Part shown: positions 10,901-20,891 of the stretch, piece by piece
How positions within the stretch are numbered: the stretch's first letter is position 1
Layout of the letters: the number at the start of each line of letters is the position of its first letter
DNA from: Babesia bovis T2Bo
Lineage: Eukaryota > Apicomplexa > Aconoidasida > Piroplasmida > Babesiidae
DNA: 64,000 bases
Assembly (NCBI RefSeq): GCF_000165395.2
Contig: NC_067396.1
Location: forward strand, 372,001-436,000
Direction of reading: 5' to 3'
Notes under the pieces: generated by a model
Told to the model about the DNA's origin: nothing
What the model saw: the letters and a program-made list of their open reading frames with translations, nothing else
The model's database searches: none
Translations under genes and position numbers: made by a program

Positions 10901-13639
10901 AAACTGTGCAGAAGTGTTATTCAAAGATCCTTGGGGTGCACCAAATACATGTTGTCGTTTACAGAAACGTTGCTACATTACCTGAAAGAATACGACCCGA
11001 AATTCGTGAAATCATGCTTGTCGCTGTTTTGCACATTGCTACGTGATGGTGCTTTCACCTGTCACGGCATACAGGTTCTAGGGATTATACAGCGATTGAC
11101 AACGATGAAGGACCTGCATGAGTTCTATTATCAGCTGCTTCACCATTATCTTGTCCAGGTGGATATCAGAGCAACACCTCTCAAATTTAGGCATGATAAC
11201 GCCAGCAATTCAAAGTTTAGACACAGTATATCACACAGCTGCTCAGAAGACGACTGCGAGGTGAATTCTGAGATGAGCCATAACACTACCCATGTGATGT
11301 TGTCGAAGGTCGGTGTCGATGGTTTGAGAAACCAGGTGTTAAACAGATCGGTGGTGTCTATACTAGATGATTTATCAAAAAACCTGCCGGACAAGATTCT
11401 TTACTGGATGGAAATGGCAGCAGCAGTTATAATAGGGTACATTACAAAAAATACGAACAATAAAGTACAAAACGTTAAAGTACTCATAGCACGACTGTTA
11501 ACCTCCCACGATATATTCTGCAGAAGTCGCCCACGCCTGCTCAGAGCATTTGGATCAATGTACAGCGCTATTATAACGTGGTTACTGAAGTGCGCGCAGT
11601 TGGGCGTACATATACCGGCTGAAGTACAGAGATATATGTTGCCTCCACTGGGCGTCGCTATTTTACATAAAACGGTAGGGTTGCAGAATCTGATACGTGT
11701 AATATCAAATTTCATGAACAAGGGTTATGCAAAGACGGATTATAACAACTGGGTGCATCCAGTATTAATGCGACATGTCACCCATACCAAGTCACAGTGG
11801 TGTCTTTGTGGATGCAATAACCCGATGTTGCAACATGGTGTCACAGAACGATTCTGCATTGCCAATGCCTCTTATTTGCTAGAGCTCTTTTCCAGTTGCT
11901 TCCCCGTTAGTACTTCCGATTGCACGCTGAGCATTGCAGATTCACTTGATTCAGAAATCACACGTCTACGTAAAGATGAACACTTGAAACGTACTTCAAA
12001 GGTGCTTTTTGGAGTTTCAGACGCAGGGCAGTCGATGATGATAGGGAAGCTAGCTGCAATGTCCAGCGAGACTTCCTTGGAAGAGCTGAACAACTATTTT
12101 ATGGACCTAAGCGAAGTTTACGGTGGTATAACTCGATACAGAAAATGGCGCGCAAATCAATCAACCATATTTAACATACGCAAACTTCGAATGACCACTG
12201 ATAGAGCAGTTAGAACAGCATCGTTTGATAAAATGGAGACAAAACCATTGAAACGCACTAGTTCAGACGGACCTAATTTCACAGGATCAGTGAGGATAGA
12301 TCCCGATACTAACCAACAAGGTGTCAAAGGTTGCACTTCGCAGGCATATGACAACGGTGTTGACCGGGAAAATGCAGATTGTGCACCTGCAGACGAATCA
12401 GCCCAGTTGTTGTCAATGCCTACTATAGATGTACATGACTCTTCAAGATCGATGGTCCATAACAGTGATGCAATTTTACAAAGGAGCGCAGGTAGTAAAT
12501 ATTTTGACACTAGAGAACGCCTGGGTATTATGGGAGCACCTATAGTAACTCTAACCAGTGAATTTGGTAGCAATACATTCCAAAGCCTGCCTTCAGGATT
12601 GGTATGTGACGATGGTAATAATGTAGTTGTAGATGAAAGCTTACGGCACGATGACACGGGGCATTCACAGGATGGTACGCTGGCTATCCATGATGCTTCT
12701 AGGCTTCCAATGGAACATTCTATAAGTCAATGTAGATATTTGGATGACATGACGAATTCATTCAGGACCGATGTGAATTCAAACATGTCAATTAATGGTG
12801 CTGGAATAGATCCTTGTGATCTGGGAACCAGGTCAAACACCTTGACAAAGGATAAGAGTTATCCCAAAGGACGTAAGAAATCCATAGGCAAGCATTTTTC
12901 TAAACTGCCATGCTTCGATATCTTTCTGCAACTTGTTTCTATAGCGGATTTCGAGTTCCAGAGTGATGGAAGTATGAGGCGTATTAAAGCGTTAAGTGGA
13001 GAACGGTTAGAATCAAAGGAATTTGGGCAGGATACTACCGATGTTACATTCTTTGATATATCAAGGCTGGAAATGATCTGGAACACTACTCTGTATACAT
13101 CGCCACTGGTGTATAGGCACCTATTGTTGCAGAAGTATGCCAACAAACCCCGTCTTTATTCACGTTTATTCTCTAGGTCTGAAAAACCACAATCGCGGTC
13201 TGAACCAGTAAATATTGCAGCTCCAAAGGTGTCTAGAACTCCTAAGCTTGAACTCTTGAAAAATGTAGCACCACCTCTTTTGGAGGCGTTGACACCAAAA
13301 GGCTCTACGTCTTCTTACAAATCACAGCATGACCATGAGATACCGGAATATGTAATTGAAAACGCTATACAAGGTGCTGCAGCTATATTGCAGATGGCAG
13401 TACTACACCTCAACAAGGAAGAGGACACTTTGCGGCAGCACGTGCTAGAAAATTGGCCACGCTGCTTCCTTGAAATAGCACGATACAATGCAATGATGCA
13501 TTTTGAGGCATGTGCCAAACTTGCTTCTAAGCAGTTGTGCATAATGGCCAATACATCATCAGGCAGAATCAAGAGAGTCGTGCTGGAAAGCATGGAACTT
13601 TTCGCAATTATTCGCTCGAACACACTCCAGTGCGAATGA
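4961..13639 (+). CDS. Giant helical-repeat protein, 2,892 residues
   Basis: One uninterrupted frame of 8.7 kb, the longest in the window and without introns. Long stretches (about residues 40-300, 520-1680 and 1790-2300) are mostly alternating amphipathic helices rich in Leu, Val, Ser and Cys, like HEAT/ARM-type solenoids. They are separated by hydrophilic, probably disordered segments at about residues 310-480, 1690-1760 and 2380-2640. A final helical block of about 100 residues ends the protein. No kinase, GTPase, membrane or zinc motif was recognised. Size and layout resemble scaffold proteins such as Furry/Mor2 or tuberin, but no diagnostic motif lets me choose. The start is the first ATG of the open frame; a slightly downstream Met cannot be excluded. 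Confidence 0.8.
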   Translation: MYTRDCTGRRPLRSLRRQAAGVNSSEGAAFCDIQHDSESIDVDEVIFCVLDSLVDGSAETECAATSAVLSFARSQPNFTIRAILHFIEVQKTTELHQRQLLSLLRKCITECHATIPTTVMRDVLLFMLKELNFLSSGDLRQSVIIDAVNETAVLCPAFSVDVILAFIRDMRQEDQGVTDTLCIYIRVLAHVYSHAATNDYIRGVEVIGQIFSLYDDATLSVETGELCHNLASLMYTLSRALYPIKGVTYTSFDINDIRLYDALALENPCFRRFVHWHRRYLLNKPCIGSQQAEIQHFSSLNTTTVGADSDIVWSARSRESISQSSGRRQVVRTLLDDSYNRSSQSSNQRSVSQIEHTDYLSNRLDDTADMRTPPAVLSSGYNTRYNSLVNESTTRNHCGRPRPFHRSASVILTEPLGNKSDPLLVHHGLATLPLKPYHSVDRIYDPLPIIGLDTISRDILGSAGTHHGSYMAGLEANNHEPATTPIPQFTGKHWNTDDSSSNPYTTASPICPSVKSGFGNVVNFQEVLEPIFSLLIDRALLSLYTHPHYNATCLETLFSLSLLAKHVSDPVLTGYGARLLDAIIVKFHHYLPNLGYHAAHSSRSAWMALHKEHSDTYRNKIATIFISIGAYGDKVTMLPPAMLAVALIKLCKVLVARHAYTIVTQLPNVCEVLFGMVYGLHACGKGGLLVSCDSSVVAFSDNDEVLLQGCTVTEYLDISSQASCKHFLRTIVSLCRFLAATPVTQCYFFDFLFRKIRSTVDRDVSAAIFMLAWACSVKQIRDSLDMPGHYAVACSGPIFWRLIETVHMLLGRMTVESANPLVLRLIVTLINHISRGQWMLLHCLSGYRPASNYSQEFYPESCEMRVTRPVHALIDFVFSLKVLYDLEKRVAENNLVTKGANPKLTLEFFRKIYCGHHSSNYDLGLLVVGSRSFQRFLLRYSGDPILAYLVQIVLTNSKMSVFTALRGLCSLMTRVEPSVDLLSKCSKHAVTRLLAFVLVYMHDPVNYFGEAHAASVLLPYITKALYGQSVVFGGTTKITRGDYRGIDSYIIINERSEFYGYLSGNDHIVHHFEKMGSILTRIHHLGIHAGVLDLVQQLLKICQTLKPPPSSYSSLLKLGNVQSSSQLSPYHAMGILHVMAVCSTTYRDMCSGVMDILLGYKGPSAPLTKDHDDQAEHSLSPIIPVMTRLAPLIFNVTESAKYTMQQLAVFRRSQHNHSGDNHMLLDRVLSDYHLYFVQNQDDYLQQEMLVLRALILKTIAATSDNPRGVLQKVYYALQSRLPGGGALFTKFTSSNFNEVVKIVAITALGYICRHYTRNVPVIDIAQMAQQVSINQEVLYTPTEESKLVQQYLMSLYSHDEDPVEGNDDHKWADALRYIIAPMLYFMHFEGDTTVQMAIARAILLSARGNIDGKLNKSHIRYTIVSLKRILYFMSKPSLKEFGSNQYHDSSACENQCAHLFRSASWDLNFSDIKAFEPVMIRVGHDPASHCSNVSLAYFAALCIVSDSFTPSDNVIPALDVVLSFTDFWHRHLKDGSLPSIQVEVMDLAARFMSNCVQSTGWHGLSKVLSMALFLSDQFPNDLVNSRVSLVTEFLSEVDLSYFTKMGYSIPLLETGKGCDIYNPQVSIDGVLPENKHHTDTNQSEDDHIKFVECVLLLWSHLLRLEPGSTLRQSLQWCLERLLYFRTSCQVADVPVKRNCTPSENSYPSTVSIGYSPNGDTSVALSSESGMNSSDSPIADSAERIDLLVPKESLMLALLCCMKYLSASSCISTSVAEILQLILEQRYADLDHEHLESILATIFSNFATAFESSDVPCSMHNFVIDLAQTDFEVLCNVIFSGKYSYSHSFRLSVTALITRNACLMLQLLEFLEECIISSHKRRAISIYKVPMDYMVDFVERIYLRSSREIQVSSEGQRFITTFMLHLFHLRGQKGNTHLDKVGHLCQQIMAAHYNTEESINDTGSTVNTNSATQHDSDRLSIKLCRSVIQRSLGCTKYMLSFTETLLHYLKEYDPKFVKSCLSLFCTLLRDGAFTCHGIQVLGIIQRLTTMKDLHEFYYQLLHHYLVQVDIRATPLKFRHDNASNSKFRHSISHSCSEDDCEVNSEMSHNTTHVMLSKVGVDGLRNQVLNRSVVSILDDLSKNLPDKILYWMEMAAAVIIGYITKNTNNKVQNVKVLIARLLTSHDIFCRSRPRLLRAFGSMYSAIITWLLKCAQLGVHIPAEVQRYMLPPLGVAILHKTVGLQNLIRVISNFMNKGYAKTDYNNWVHPVLMRHVTHTKSQWCLCGCNNPMLQHGVTERFCIANASYLLELFSSCFPVSTSDCTLSIADSLDSEITRLRKDEHLKRTSKVLFGVSDAGQSMMIGKLAAMSSETSLEELNNYFMDLSEVYGGITRYRKWRANQSTIFNIRKLRMTTDRAVRTASFDKMETKPLKRTSSDGPNFTGSVRIDPDTNQQGVKGCTSQAYDNGVDRENADCAPADESAQLLSMPTIDVHDSSRSMVHNSDAILQRSAGSKYFDTRERLGIMGAPIVTLTSEFGSNTFQSLPSGLVCDDGNNVVVDESLRHDDTGHSQDGTLAIHDASRLPMEHSISQCRYLDDMTNSFRTDVNSNMSINGAGIDPCDLGTRSNTLTKDKSYPKGRKKSIGKHFSKLPCFDIFLQLVSIADFEFQSDGSMRRIKALSGERLESKEFGQDTTDVTFFDISRLEMIWNTTLYTSPLVYRHLLLQKYANKPRLYSRLFSRSEKPQSRSEPVNIAAPKVSRTPKLELLKNVAPPLLEALTPKGSTSSYKSQHDHEIPEYVIENAIQGAAAILQMAVLHLNKEEDTLRQHVLENWPRCFLEIARYNAMMHFEACAKLASKQLCIMANTSSGRIKRVVLESMELFAIIRSNTLQCE

Positions 13640-13746
13640 CACTGAATGTAGTAATTTTTGTATTATATATTGCTTCATTAATAGCATTTGTTCTCTTTAA
13701 ATATACATTGGCACAAGCTATTCCAATAGCAGTAACTATATCAATG

Positions 13747-16303
13747 TCAATTCCCGGAAGGGTTTAGATCTAATCTCTGCAACATCTTAACGGCAGTGTA
13801 TACTAAAGAGTTGATCCTCATTTCCTGTATACATTGAGCAAAGATAGACATTACCAAGAACTTACATCATGGTACCACTCCAGTGTTAGGGTTCCATCAG
13901 TGGTGTAACGCGCTTCCAATGAACCCACCTTGAATAGGCGATCTGATGAAGAATGTAATCGCTGCAAAACATTGAACAAGTACAACATACCTCCATTGTC
14001 TAGTTCGTTGACTTCAATTGGTAATTCCTCTACGAAATAGCTGTTATCTGTGCTAACAAGTTCCGCTATGAATTCCGTAGAATTCAGGAAATCCTGCTCT
14101 GCACACTTAAACGTTTGACAATGCTTAATGCGATGTACATGTAGTTGTGGTGCCATGGAGAGATGTTCAAGACCATCCCTTATCATTGAAGCCATATGGC
14201 TACGAGATATCACGAAGTATTGATCTTGGGCAACGTCCTTCATAGTACGTGTTTCTAAGGTAGCTGCCCCCTTGGAGGTATCATCAAAGAGTGAAGGCGT
14301 ATTTGCTGAACTTTCCTCTGATTTTACTCGTTGCACCTCATCAGGGATTGAGTGCAACAGTATAGCAGGTATTTGATCAGGAGCTTGCTCTAGATGCTTG
14401 ATACCAAAATCAAAAGGGTCATCATGCTGAGTGGTGGCGCGCAACGTAAGCCCAGCCACCTCGATGTTAAGCTCGGGATAATGGTAAACCGGTACCATGT
14501 CCTCAGTTTGAGCTAATGTCACAGCTATTTCTTGACCGTTGGCTGGATGAAATACGGGTATGTTGACATCCATGTTCACATGCTTGGCAAACTTCTTCAT
14601 ACCATCATATTCACCGTGAACTAATACCAAATTCTTTGGTTGAACCTTAGTCTCCATGTTAGAAAATGATAATCAACTTACATGTTTGATGAGCCGCATG
14701 ATGCCAGCACTGTCAGCGTGAGCTGAGAAAGAGAGATACCTAACTTTGCATTTGACTTCAAAGCTTCCAGAGCTGGTCTTGATTACCTTTTCACCTAGTA
14801 AATATGTAATGTACTCCCACCAACAAACCTGATATTAGCTTGTTGCCAGGAGTACCTTGAACTGCATATCCCGGGACCACTATCAAATTTTTTGGATTTG
14901 GAGCCCAGAGCTTGCACGCTTTTAGTGATAGTCCGGAATGTACCATTCCAGGCGTGGCGAATAACACCATAGGGCGATCCTCGGTCAAAAAGCTATTCTC
15001 AAAAGGTAGCATATGCTCAAGAGAGAAGCAATTATCTCCCATGTTTGGGATATTTCTAGAATCGGTCCACAGAGAATGGAGCTTGTAATAACTTGTAGCT
15101 CGTTCGGACAGGCCACCCCCGAAGTAGATAGGAAACCTAAGTTGCAGTTTAGACCAATAAGTGTCAAGAATAATAGCTAGTTCCTGTGCTCTTCCAACCG
15201 CAAATACCGGTATAAGTACCTTGCCCTGTGACATTATATCTAATACACAACGTAGCATACCCCTGCAAGAAGACAATCGTGTACGACTGTACATAGCTCC
15301 ATTTCAGTTGACCTCCTTGCCTGACGTATAATCGAGGCGTATGTTGATTCGCATATCATTATGTCGGGATTCAGGGAAGGAACTCTAGCAGGGCCTAAGT
15401 GTTTGTCAGGGGTCATGTTGAAGTCCCCTGTATATAGCACGGATATACCGTCACATTCCACTAAGAACATTGCTGCTCCAAGCACATGTCCGGCATAATA
15501 TGGCGTAATGCGCATGTTCCCTAGAGTTTGAGATGATTTCAATTGCATTACATGAGCACGAGACAAGCTGTCAGCGACACAGTCCACGGTGTACCCCCAA
15601 GGGTCAAATCGGTCAAGCTGCTCGGCGGTAAGCGGCTTGCGCTTTTTATTGCGATTTAGCAAAATGCTGGCACCACGAGTTGAACTTTCAGTTTCTATAG
15701 CATCACGGAATCTACTAGTTACCACCTGGGCGCTATCCCTAAGCATGATCGGCCCAAGTCCTCTTGTAGGATAGGTCATAAATACTGGACCCTTGTAGCT
15801 GATGCAGCATTTATATGACTATCACCTGACTTACCCTAGGTGCTCCGTTAAAAAAGGTAATGCGCCTATGTGATCCAAGTGAAAATGCGATATGATAGCA
15901 CAATCAATATTGCTAGTAATATCGTTCAATGACTTCTTCAATGCATACTTCATGGAACTTGCAACATTGTAGTTTCCTATAGCTATGTTACATTTTTAGA
16001 ATGCAACTTACGTTCGCGTGGTGTCATATTGTTACCATCAGGGCTTGACCCCCGATCTGAAGAACCAGGGTCAGACTTGACTTCTTCATCACCTTCCACC
16101 ATTGAGCGCATATGCTCATGATAATAAGTGTTATATTTGCGAGAATCTCCTAACAGTTGCAGCTCTGGATACCTACGGTGATCAATGAAACCGCAGTGTG
16201 CTCCACAATCGAATAGTATACGCCTAGAGGGAAATGTAACAACCACGCAAGATCGACCAACATCTTGGCCTGCGCCAAGCATGGTAATCTTTACTGTCGA
16301 CAT
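13747..16303 (-). CDS. INTS11: Integrator subunit 11-type metallo-beta-lactamase RNA endonuclease
   Basis: Seven exons (16303-16012, 15976-15835, 15798-15261, 15225-14829, 14794-14682, 14645-13866, 13824-13747) give 779 residues; introns are 34-41 nt. The N-terminus '[12 protein letters not shown]', the metal site 'SHFHLDH', '[11 protein letters not shown]', '[14 protein letters not shown]', '[10 protein letters not shown]', '[10 protein letters not shown]', 'FSAHAD' and 'LVHGE' follow the metallo-beta-lactamase/beta-CASP order of family members that cleave RNA 3' ends. 'NMTPD' and the 'HRRYPEL' region fit INTS11 better than CPSF73. Reading through the last intron would stop after 'YHDVSSW'; splicing adds 26 codons that continue as the family C-terminus does. 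An Asp/Glu/Ser-rich insertion of about 50 residues lies between the first strands and the metal site (residues 47-100). The acceptor of the fifth intron could also be 6 nt nearer its donor. The role should be nuclear cleavage of Pol II transcripts. Confidence 0.9.
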
Positions 16304-17052
16304 TTATAAGAATATTATTATCCTGGTCAATCGGAGCGACTTATCCTTGTGCGATTTTGCATGTATTAGAAAAGAATATTATAAAGACACTTGGTACCAG
16401 GCATCGATTTAATAGACACGAAAGACCAAATGATCTACAAAAGCGAATACATCACTTTTATACGCAACTTGAAAATGGATTTATTAAACCGCCATGTGTT
16501 GAAGAAGTTTTAAACATAAGGGTAACCTTCAATGGTAATTTGCATAACAAGGATTACAATTAATATCCCCCAAAACTATATGCCAAATCCTTAAATGCAC
16601 GGATAACACTGGTTAATTCATATACCATTTACACATCAATTAGATGTCCTAATATTTCGGCCAAATTCATCAGCGGCTGTGAAGGTAACATAACAAGACA
16701 ACATTGGCAGTAAAACGATGCATATTAATTCGTCAACCAATAGATGCAACATTCATAAACACACCAACATTATGGAACATCTAATACAGACTTTATAATA
16801 ACTGGAACTTAAGGAATCTTCACGTTACTTTTGCAGCAGTACCTTACCAGTATCAATGTGCTACACACACACAAGTCAAATTTATAATCAGTATATCAAA
16901 ATTACTATTGTTTTGATGCACTACCGACCCCTCAATATGGGTAATTTTAGTGTTATATTGACCAATATTGCTTACACATCCCCCCATCTTGCGGGCTGAT
17001 GTGATGCTTTAATAGGCCCAGAAACAGTGTTTTTATATCAATTACATTAGCC
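16304..17052. other. Divergent intergenic region, 749 nt
   Basis: A/T-rich spacer between INTS11 (leftward) and the cap methyltransferase (rightward), so both promoters should lie here. Short frames at 16357-16563 have no protein-like composition. No RNA gene or repeat was recognised. Confidence 0.6.
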
Positions 17053-20000
17053 ATGTCGGTAAATAAGGGGGATAAGCCCCCGGCGCTTCATAATGAGAAG
17101 CGTTTTGTATTCCAAAGCAATCTGAATCGCCTTCTGTCTGAAACCAAAAGAGTGCCACCTAGCTCAACCCCTTGCGCTAAATGCGAGCAAAGAAAGAGGA
17201 TATGTATATGTTCCACTGTGAATGGCGCTGTTGGCAAAGCTCCGGTGTACGAATTAACCGAGCTGGCAGATACGAAGATCATGCTTTCTGAGTTACGTGA
17301 TTCTCTCAACGACATCGATATTGAAAAGTGGTCGTACCACACTAAAATCATGGATGAAACATCATTGGTTGTTAAACAGATAGCGGATATTACTACAGTT
17401 GTAAATGGGCGAAAGGAACCGGGTGCAGAACTTGTTACCAATGCGTGGGTTAAGCTATATGAGATTCTGGAGTTCTATAAAGTGGTAGAAACCCTTATAC
17501 CAAGATTGGCTGAGGATGGTGGTACTATAAATTCGTTTCATTTATCTGAATGCCCAGGTGGTTTTATAGCAGCGCTGAATCATGCTATTAAGCAGCGGAA
17601 TAGCACGGCGAATCTTTCGTGGCAGGCTACTTCGCTAAATCCATACCATGAAGGTAATAGCCATATGGAGTGTCTTGCAGAAGACATACTGTATCGAGAT
17701 ACGGTAACCAACTGGTTAACTGGCTCTGATGAATCTGGCAATATCAACAAGACGGCTAATATTGAGTACATATGGGATCGCGTCAGCAGAGCTAGTAAAT
17801 TCAACAAGGGGAGAGCACCGGTGCTTGTGGACATTGTAACCGCTGACGGTTCGTTCTGTTGTCAGGCTGATCCAAATAATCAAGAGACCTTAACTGCTCC
17901 TTTGAAGTTGTCTGAGGTGGTATGTGCGCTTGGACTCATGAGGGTGGGTGCGATATTCATTCTCAAGATGTTTACGCTCTTTGAGGAGAGCAGTTTATCC
18001 ATATTCACTATACTCAAGATGTGTTTCAAAACGGTGGAAGTCTACAAACCTCATTTGTCTAAAAGCAATGGTTCTGAAGTATATGTAGTATGTATAGGAT
18101 TTAATGGTATTACCTCAGTTCTCTTATGCGCTCTTTGCAAAATTATTGACGAATATACCGCATCCAAAGAGCGTCGAGCTATTATACCAAAGGAATGGGT
18201 GCCAAGTTCTTTTAGGGCTGAGTTTGTTGATTGCGCTATGATGTTTGCTCAGATACAGTGTCGCAGTCTTCGGCACTGCATGGGTCAATACATGCAAATA
18301 TCGGATGAAAATCAGTATTTCAAGCGGAAACGTGAGTTCGCTAAACAATTTCTTGCACAGTTTCCCGTAAACCCTATCCCATCGGACTGTCGATTGGTAA
18401 AATACATTTCCTTTAGCGATACTGTAATCACTGGGAAGGACACCAGTTCTTTATATCACGTACCAAAGCGTCATTTACCAAATTTGGAATCTAGACGCGT
18501 GTTTGCCAAGCGGTATGAGGAACTGCAAAAAGGACGTCAAGAGTTATATCGAACTTCTCGTCAAAAAGAGAATACCTCGCAATTCATAATCCTGTCAGAG
18601 GAGGCAACATGTGCTGATTTTGGCCGCAACACAGCTGACCTCTTCGCTTTTGCGAAAACATATAGACCTGCATATCCAGAATTTAGTCTTTCTCCGTTGA
18701 GCTTTGACCTTGATCCTAGTTTGATAGACGATTTACGTATGGACCTGAAGCACCAAAAGTATGTAAAAGAATCATGGTTCGTATCGGCACCATTACATGC
18801 TCATCACATTCGGATGAGCCACTTTGTCTGCAACGACTTGCTTTACGACGTTATGCACATACGCTTGTTATGCGGCCAGCGCATCCCGGTAGTGACACAG
18901 ATGGATGTTTTTCTCCATGACGGTGCTTGTGGTGAAGCTATGTCAGATATAAATATACTTCCCAATTCGTGTACTGTTGACCTCGCCTTGGTGGCTAAAC
19001 AGTTTCTCGATATCAAAAGGTACAAATCATACACGGAAATAACATCCAACCCATCGCAACAGTTTCCGGCAATTTCATTAATGAAGCGTCACAATCTGCC
19101 GGGATATCTCATATACAGCTTTTGCCAAAACGGCACTGGTGAATCGTTGATACACTTTGACTCGTCTTATGAACTTCAAGTTATTTTGGATTCTTTCGTG
19201 GGTGAAGGCACACTGAAAACTACTTTGGGTTTTAATTACGACCAGCTGCTCTCGCAGCAGGAAGGATACAAATCTCTAACTACACAGCTGCAGGATACCA
19301 CTTTAAAGAATAGCGTTGATTTTATATTTTGTGACTGTCGACGTTCATCAAATTTTCATCGGGAAGTTTTGTCAGAGGAATTCAAACTAAAACATGTGCT
19401 TGTGGCACAATTGATACAGGCATTTTTCTGCCTTTCACCAGGAGGTGACTTGGTAATTGCACTCAGTACGACAATCACTAGATTCACTATCTGTATTATA
19501 ACCGTCCTGAGAGTTTGTTTCCAAGATGTATATTTATATAGGCCGGAGTCAGTACCACCTTGGACCCAGCGTAGTTATGTAATATGCAGGAAATATAGTG
19601 AAGGGGATAACTCTTATATTCGATACTATTTACAGTGCCTCTGGGATGCAATCTGCCTTCATAAGAAATCGGGTCGCGAAGTACTGCAGACACTCCGCCC
19701 AGCACACTTTACCCATTTGTCCAGGCAATTGTGGGAGTTTAACACTGGGCTTCTTCTATCACATTTCAATGACCTTGAGATCCATACAAAGAGCGAGCCG
19801 GTTGTTAGGCCTCGTGAATTCTACGCAATGGATTTCCTTAAGCAGCACGACTTAGTCGATTTGCTCTATCCTTCGGCTGTAATTGATGCGTTAGGTTCCT
19901 GTCGTTTACTATCACTTGAACAAGTTAGTTATATGCGTTCATTATATATATTATGCAGCAACAAAAATGCGACTCTAGTGTGGAACCTCGTGGCAGTGAG

Positions 20001-20105
20001 AAGCGTGCTCGTACTGAGGACACTGAGGAACATGTTGATACACCTGAAAATTCACCTTCTCAGGACAACTCGCATTCACCGATATGGTCTAGTGACGAAG
20101 AATAG
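17053..20105 (+). CDS. CMTR2: Cap-specific mRNA 2'-O-methyltransferase, CMTR2 type
   Basis: Two exons (17053-19923 and 19959-20105), 35-nt intron, 1,005 residues. The N-terminal RrmJ/FtsJ-like domain has the SAM-binding 'SECPGGFIAALNH' (about residue 165), 'SLNPYHE', 'TADGSF' (Asp near 264), 'LKMFT' (Lys near 305) and 'SEVYVVC' (Glu near 341), in the order seen in CMTR2/Adrift proteins, which methylate the second cap-adjacent nucleotide. A second Rossmann-like domain (about residues 660-860) lacks clear catalytic residues, as in CMTR2. Near the N-terminus a Cys-rich 'CAKCEQRKRICIC' may bind metal. Without splicing the frame runs on to 20145 with unlikely sequence; splicing gives a charged tail with 'EKRAR' and an acidic end 'SSDEE', so the spliced model is preferred. 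It is longer than the human protein (about 770 residues). Confidence 0.9.
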
Positions 20106-20529
20106 CTTTAAGCATAGCGTTAAACATTCAAATACACTAATGTAAATGTAGTTTGTCTTATACTTGTATTGGCGGTATGATTCTTGGCCCTACATTTATA
20201 TATAAGGCATTAAAGTACGTCATAATGACTATATATACAGTACAAAGAATTCCCAAGTCTTCTGTGCATATATAAGGCTCATATAATACCATAAATTCAG
20301 TCACTGCCTCCATAAGTGAATAAATCAGTTGGTATAAAATAACATTAGACTTAGCTTTCATGGTTGAAGTTATCTCTTCTAATACATTGGTATTCATCTA
20401 TGATCTGATTGTTGATATAGAACCGGCTATCTATATGGCACAAACTAATGATATTTCTAGATTAAACTACAAGGGTTCATCCATTATTTGTGGTTGGCCA
20501 TTACCAATGGCAAGGCATTTGCCCTATAA
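20106..20529. other. Intergenic region, 424 nt, with one doubtful small ORF
   Basis: Spacer between the cap methyltransferase and the 92-residue gene, both on the + strand. Its only possible coding content is a minus-strand frame at 20397-20158, listed separately at low confidence. The right end holds an A/T-rich run just before the ATG at 20530. Confidence 0.5.
20158..20397 (-). CDS. Doubtful 79-residue ORF, helical and hydrophobic
   Basis: An ATG-started minus-strand frame with a hydrophilic, helix-friendly start ('EEITSTMKAKSN') and a hydrophobic second half ('LCTVYIVIMTYFNALYI'). It fills most of the gap between two + strand genes. A 28-nt GT-AG segment inside it (about 20264-20291) would shorten the product if spliced. 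I recognise no family; the composition is more protein-like than most chance frames nearby, but it is short and could be spurious. Confidence 0.25.
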   Translation of the reverse strand: MNTNVLEEITSTMKAKSNVILYQLIYSLMEAVTEFMVLYEPYICTEDLGILCTVYIVIMTYFNALYINVGPRIIPPIQV

Positions 20530-20879
20530 ATGACATATATTGATAATGGATTCTATACGATAGATAGACGTTATAGTTATGTTTAGACCACATAGTTGTA
20601 ACTAGAAAACAACTTTATCGCTAGGGTCTATCCAGTTAATGACCTTTAAGTGCTTGCTATGTTTTACAGTTAGGTCAACATCAACTCGTTTTGGCATTGG
20701 ATCCCTACGATATGTTAAGAATATATAACTATTATATTACCTTGTTGAAGGCAAAGGAAATGCGGAAAGACCTTCTACCTGCACCGATTGACGATAAATC
20801 CAGTCAGCAGTATCTTCGAACCCTGAAGGAAATAAGTCAATATATAACCCACTCACCTTTGAAACTGTGTTCTTCCTGA
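20530..20879 (+). CDS. Unknown 92-residue protein encoded by three exons
   Basis: Exons 20530-20569 (40 nt), 20606-20634 (29 nt) and 20670-20879, with introns of 36 and 35 nt, join into one open frame of 93 codons. The last exon encodes a helical segment ('LALDPYDMLRIYNYY', 'LLKAKEMRKD'). The first two exons supply an ATG and a continuous frame across two standard-length introns, which supports the model. The product is small and fairly basic in the middle, without signal peptide or membrane helix. I do not recognise the family; small mitochondrial or ribonucleoprotein subunits often look like this, but that is only a guess. Its stop lies 12 nt from the stop of the convergent gene at 20892. 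Confidence 0.6.
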
Positions 20880-20891
20880 TCTACTTCATCG

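Noticed and set aside
13825..13866. Ending INTS11 at the TAA at 13851.
   Set aside because: A GTAAGT donor precedes it, and splicing 41 nt gives a longer C-terminus matching the family end.
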